NCBI GenBank assembly: GCA_023078555.1
Contig: CM041197.1
Coordinates: 1,522,501-1,586,500, forward strand
Origin: Ulva prolifera
Taxonomy: Eukaryota > Chlorophyta > Ulvophyceae > Ulvales > Ulvaceae
Length of the DNA: 64,000 nt
Direction: 5' to 3'
The translations under genes were made by a program, and so were the position numbers. How positions within the stretch are numbered: position 1 is the first letter of the stretch; every line of letters begins with the position of its first letter. This document shows positions 60,686 to 64,000 of the stretch, piece after piece. A model generated the notes under the pieces. That model was not told the DNA's origin and searched no databases. It worked only from the letters and a program-made list of their open reading frames with translations.

Positions 60686-63600
60686 TCACACCAGGGCGGC
60701 GACGATCGGCAGGGTCAGGAGGGCGAGGCCTGCGGTCGCATGCATGCAGATTTGCATAGCGTGGCTACAGGCAGCCCTGCGGATCGTCGAGGCCGGGGCC
60801 CACAGCGCGAGCAGCAGCCGTAGAGGTGGCAGGCCGACATAGAGCGAGAGTGGCAGCGCGAGAGGCTGCCAGGGGCTGTCCTGGAGGAGCTGCGGCAGGT
60901 CGCCGGCACGCGCGATGTTCGAGGTGCCGAGGGCGGCGGCCACCAGCGCAAGCATGAGCTGCGTGGCCGCAGTGCCGGTCGTCACGGCTGCCTGCACCCC
61001 GCAGCGCACATCACAACCGAGGTTACTTCATAGACGGTGCGGCAGGTAAGACACTTGCAGGGCGTGAGAGATCAGAGCCGGGGACGGGAGTGTATGGTGC
61101 AGGGTGACCGCAATGCAGCGCAATTCACTGCAGCAAATTGCACTCTTGCATTTGCGGGGTTTTGCTGCGCAAGTGTTACATGCCTACAGTACTTACAACT
61201 ACAGGAAAACTCTTCTGGGCAAAATGGGAGGTACGCCACAAGGTTCACCGGTAGACGTCCTACCTCAGAGAGCACACGCGCTGGGGGGGGGGGGGGGGGG
61301 GGGTTGGGAAGCGGGGGCACACACCTTCCACAACGGAACCTTGTCTTCTAGCGTATCACCGCCCGAGTCTGAGCTCGACGCAACATCCGCCGCCAGCGCC
61401 AGCGATGCAGGCGCGGTGCCATCGGGGACGTGATCCATCGCTGCGGACAGTCGCACCGGCCCCAGCGCATGCTGCGATGCCCGCGCCGCACCCTCGGTGA
61501 TCCAAACCCGGTCCTCCCAGTCCGCCTCGTGCGCTGCATGCGCGTCGCCACCCGCCGCCTCGTGCGCCTGCCACTGCGCCTCCAGCTCCATGAGCGCCGC
61601 GGTCGAATTCGACGGCAGGACGCCCTCATACGAGCGCCGGAAGTGGAGCCCATGACCGGTTTCCGGATCGCCGTCATGTGAATGCGCAGAGGTCGCGCCA
61701 TACGATGCCGCGCGGTGGCCTCGAGCAAGTTTGTGCGGAACAGCTGCAGCGCCGGTGCCATTCGGGAGCGTGCCGCCGTGCGCATGCATGCTCCCGTGCG
61801 CGTCCGCAGCCTGGCTGTGGCTGGCCGCCGGGCCCAGGGCGACGCCCTCGGGCGCACGAACCCCGGCCAACGTGCCGGAGCGGCCGTGGTGCCCGTCCGG
61901 GAACCCTGGTGGCGGCGCCTGCCATGCTGATGACGCAGCGCTGTGGTCAGAGGTGGAACCGCGCAGTGGGGGGTCGTCCGGGCTGGCCTGGGAGCGCGTT
62001 TGTGCGCGGGGGTGCGCTTGTCCGAGCGCCGGCTGCATGCTCACCCCCTGCGGCGCGCCGGTATCCGCGGCTGCCGCCTGTGCTGCCTCTCCAGCTGTGC
62101 GCACCTGTGGACTTGACAGGTGAGAGGAGGCGTGGGGTCCCGGCGGTGACCTCTGGCCACTGCCCAGCGGCCCGAACTGCTGTGACGTCGCCTGCGCAGA
62201 TGCAGCGATGTGGCGCGCATGCATGGCCGCACCTTCGGCAGGCAGAATGGGGTCCATACGGCCGGTCTGCAGCGCCTGGCTGCCATGCATGGATGCCATG
62301 GACGTAAGGACGGTCAGGTGTGGCTTGTGCGGCAACGCAAGCGATTCCGGGTCCTCAAGCGGCTGGCGGGACTGGTCCGGTGAGGCGATGTCCCCCGGCC
62401 CCAACCGCGACGGAGGCTCTGGCCGGCTGTCAGATGAGTGGACCGCCGCATGGCCTGGATGTGTGCCTGACGGCGGCGCTGACTCAGCATGGTGCAGGCT
62501 GGTGCCGGTGAAGTGGGCCCCGTCCGACGCCCATTTTCTGTGGCCGCTGGCATCAGAGGCTGAGCGCCGTCCGTGAGTATTCGTGTCCGCCGTGGGCCGC
62601 GGCCGCCGTTCGATGGCGCTCTCCGAGCGGGCGGAAGGTGCAGGGAAGCTGGGCGTCGAGGGGCCGTCGGAGTGAATGGACATCGTGGGGAATGACGGCG
62701 GGGAGGCGGGGCGGGGGGCCCCCTGCGGCGGCGCATGCTGACCGACAGCCGCGAGGGCACCCCCGCCGGAGGGGTCCCCGGAGGAGGACGCGGAGGCAAA
62801 GGAGGCTGCCGCGGCGGTGCCGAGTGACGCAAAGGAGATTGACGGCGACGCGCGGATATGGCCCTTTGACTCCAGGGCAGGGTTGGAGAGGGGCGGTCTG
62901 CCGCGCGGCGCGGGCGCGATGGGGTCGGTGGAGGGGGATGGAGAGGAGGAGACGCTGGCGACAGCAGGGTGGCCATAGGCGGCACGGAACGGCCGAGCAC
63001 CGAGCGTCGCTGGAGGGCCGCCCTGTGCACGCCGCAGGGTCGTCAGACGTGTGGACGTGGTGCTCTGATGTGGCTGATGTGTGGAACAGGTGAGGGGCTG
63101 AACGTGTTGTGCAGGTGTTGAGTGTTTCACTTACCTGGTTGCGCCTCCTCTAGCCACGTTCTTACTATGTAGCAGTGGGAATGTATCAGAAGCCTGTAAA
63201 TGTATCAAATGCCTCTGTCCACAAGCCCCAAACTGAACAGAGTTACCTGCTCTGTAGGCTGCGTTTAGTGGAGGACCATGGTATGCCCGGGAGGCACGAA
63301 TGGAAGCAAGTGCGAGCGGCTGTGTCAGCTTAATCGATGTCAAAAGGAAACAGGCGCAGGTCGGTCCTGCACAGGAGGAGAGACAGAACAGCAGGGGGCA
63401 GCGCACCCACGGCATGAACAACGGAGGCGGGGGCAGCACGATGGAGCCCGCGTCAAGAGGGCTCCGGTCCGAGCTGCCGTCATACGTCGCCGTCGGCCCG
63501 GCGGCCATGCCGTCCGAGCTGCTATATGTGTCCCCCCCCAGCCGCGACGCAGCCAGCGGTGCTGCCTGTAACAGCGCAGCCGAGGCTGCAGCCTTGGCGC

Positions 63601-64000
63601 CCGGCGGCCCGCGCGGCGCGGGGAACGTGAGTGGTGGCTGCGCCGCCGCCGCGTGTGTGCCGATGCGGGCGCCGGGTGTCTTTGTCGGGGAGGTTGAGGC
63701 GCTTGAGGTGGGGCGCGAGTACTGGGAGTGCTGGGAGTGCTGCGAATGCTGTGAGAGGGATCCACTGGGGTACCACTGCACCTCCGGCGGCGGCATCGGC
63801 AGCTGTGCGTCGTCGCTGCTGCTCACCCGGCTCTCCTGCGGCGACAACTCGTCATGCAGGCTCGCCGTGCGGGTCACGGCCGGCGGCTGCAAAACGACTG
63901 ACTCTTGCGACGTTGAAGCCGGGCCTGCAGGCCGCAGATGCAGGGGCCGCCGCAGGGACTGCTGCAAGTCCGTGGCGGCGGCGTGTGGCTGGATGGGGTG
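60686..64000 (-). CDS. Large disordered protein with hydrophobic C-terminus, 5' partial
   Basis: Three exons read from the right edge: 64000-63407 (continues outside), 63022-61325 and 60991-60686, joined in phase 0. The visible part is about 865 residues. Most of it is Ser, Ala, Pro, Gly and His-rich with no recognisable domain, and it includes an SQHSQHSQHSQYS repeat. The last exon (101 aa) is hydrophobic, with QLMLALVAAALGTS, LALPLSLYVGLPPLRLLLAL and ATAGLALLTLPIVAALV, so three membrane passes near the C-terminus are likely. The second exon ends LEDKVPLWK, followed by AAVTTGTAATQ. The family cannot be named; the N-terminus, which might reveal it, is missing. The intron at 61324 has a 21-base C-run soon after its donor. 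Confidence 0.7.
61283..61303 (-). repeat. 21-base C-run (sense) after a donor
   Basis: On the coding strand the intron begins GTGTGTGCCCCCGCTTCCC and enters the C-run about 21 bases in. Confidence 0.85.

Overview
This is nuclear DNA from a eukaryotic phototroph, most likely a green alga (Chlorophyta). Genes are split by many introns, and the joins below were checked by reading frame. The recognisable proteins are plastid or green-lineage types: a B-type flavodiiron protein, plastid phosphoglycolate phosphatase, a KEA3-like thylakoid antiporter, an AINTEGUMENTA-like double-AP2 factor and a plant-type MDP1. There is no operon, Shine-Dalgarno site, CRISPR array, or convincing tRNA or rRNA. I cannot name the species.

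Layout, left to right. 0.3-4.0 kb (-): exons of one or two unrecognised genes, possibly Tudor-like at the C end. 4.05-9.11 kb (+): FLVB, ten exons. 10.5-11.9 kb (-): MDP1. 13.0-13.2 kb (-): a weak candidate gene, head to head with PGP (13.3-16.1 kb, +). 17.5-23.2 kb (-): KEA3-like antiporter, eight exons. 23.3-27.5 kb: no firm gene. 27.6-32.1 kb (-): double-AP2 regulator, eight exons. 33-47 kb: gene-poor and repeat-rich, with three families of short dispersed repeats, a 24-bp-arm hairpin and two weak small ORFs. 47.2-50.2 kb (-): a SnoaL-like domain joined to a multi-span membrane domain. 51.1-52.4 kb (+): an RRM protein. 56.5-58.2 kb (+): a disordered protein ending in a SANT/Myb-like segment. 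60.7-64 kb (-): a long disordered protein with a hydrophobic C-terminus, cut by the window edge.

FLVB (O2 photoreduction after PSI), PGP (first step of photorespiration) and KEA3 (release of the thylakoid proton gradient) lie within 19 kb. All three serve acclimation to changing light and carbon supply, although they are separate transcription units.

The most unusual signal is in gene structure. In FLVB, PGP, KEA3, AP2 and the RRM gene, the 5' exons have modest third-position GC and the 3' exons are strongly GC-biased. This holds on both strands, and the change falls at an intron. Several introns in the GC-rich halves carry a long run of C just after the 5' splice site, and three of them use GC-AG instead of GT-AG ends. 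GCATGC palindromes are frequent beside splice sites.
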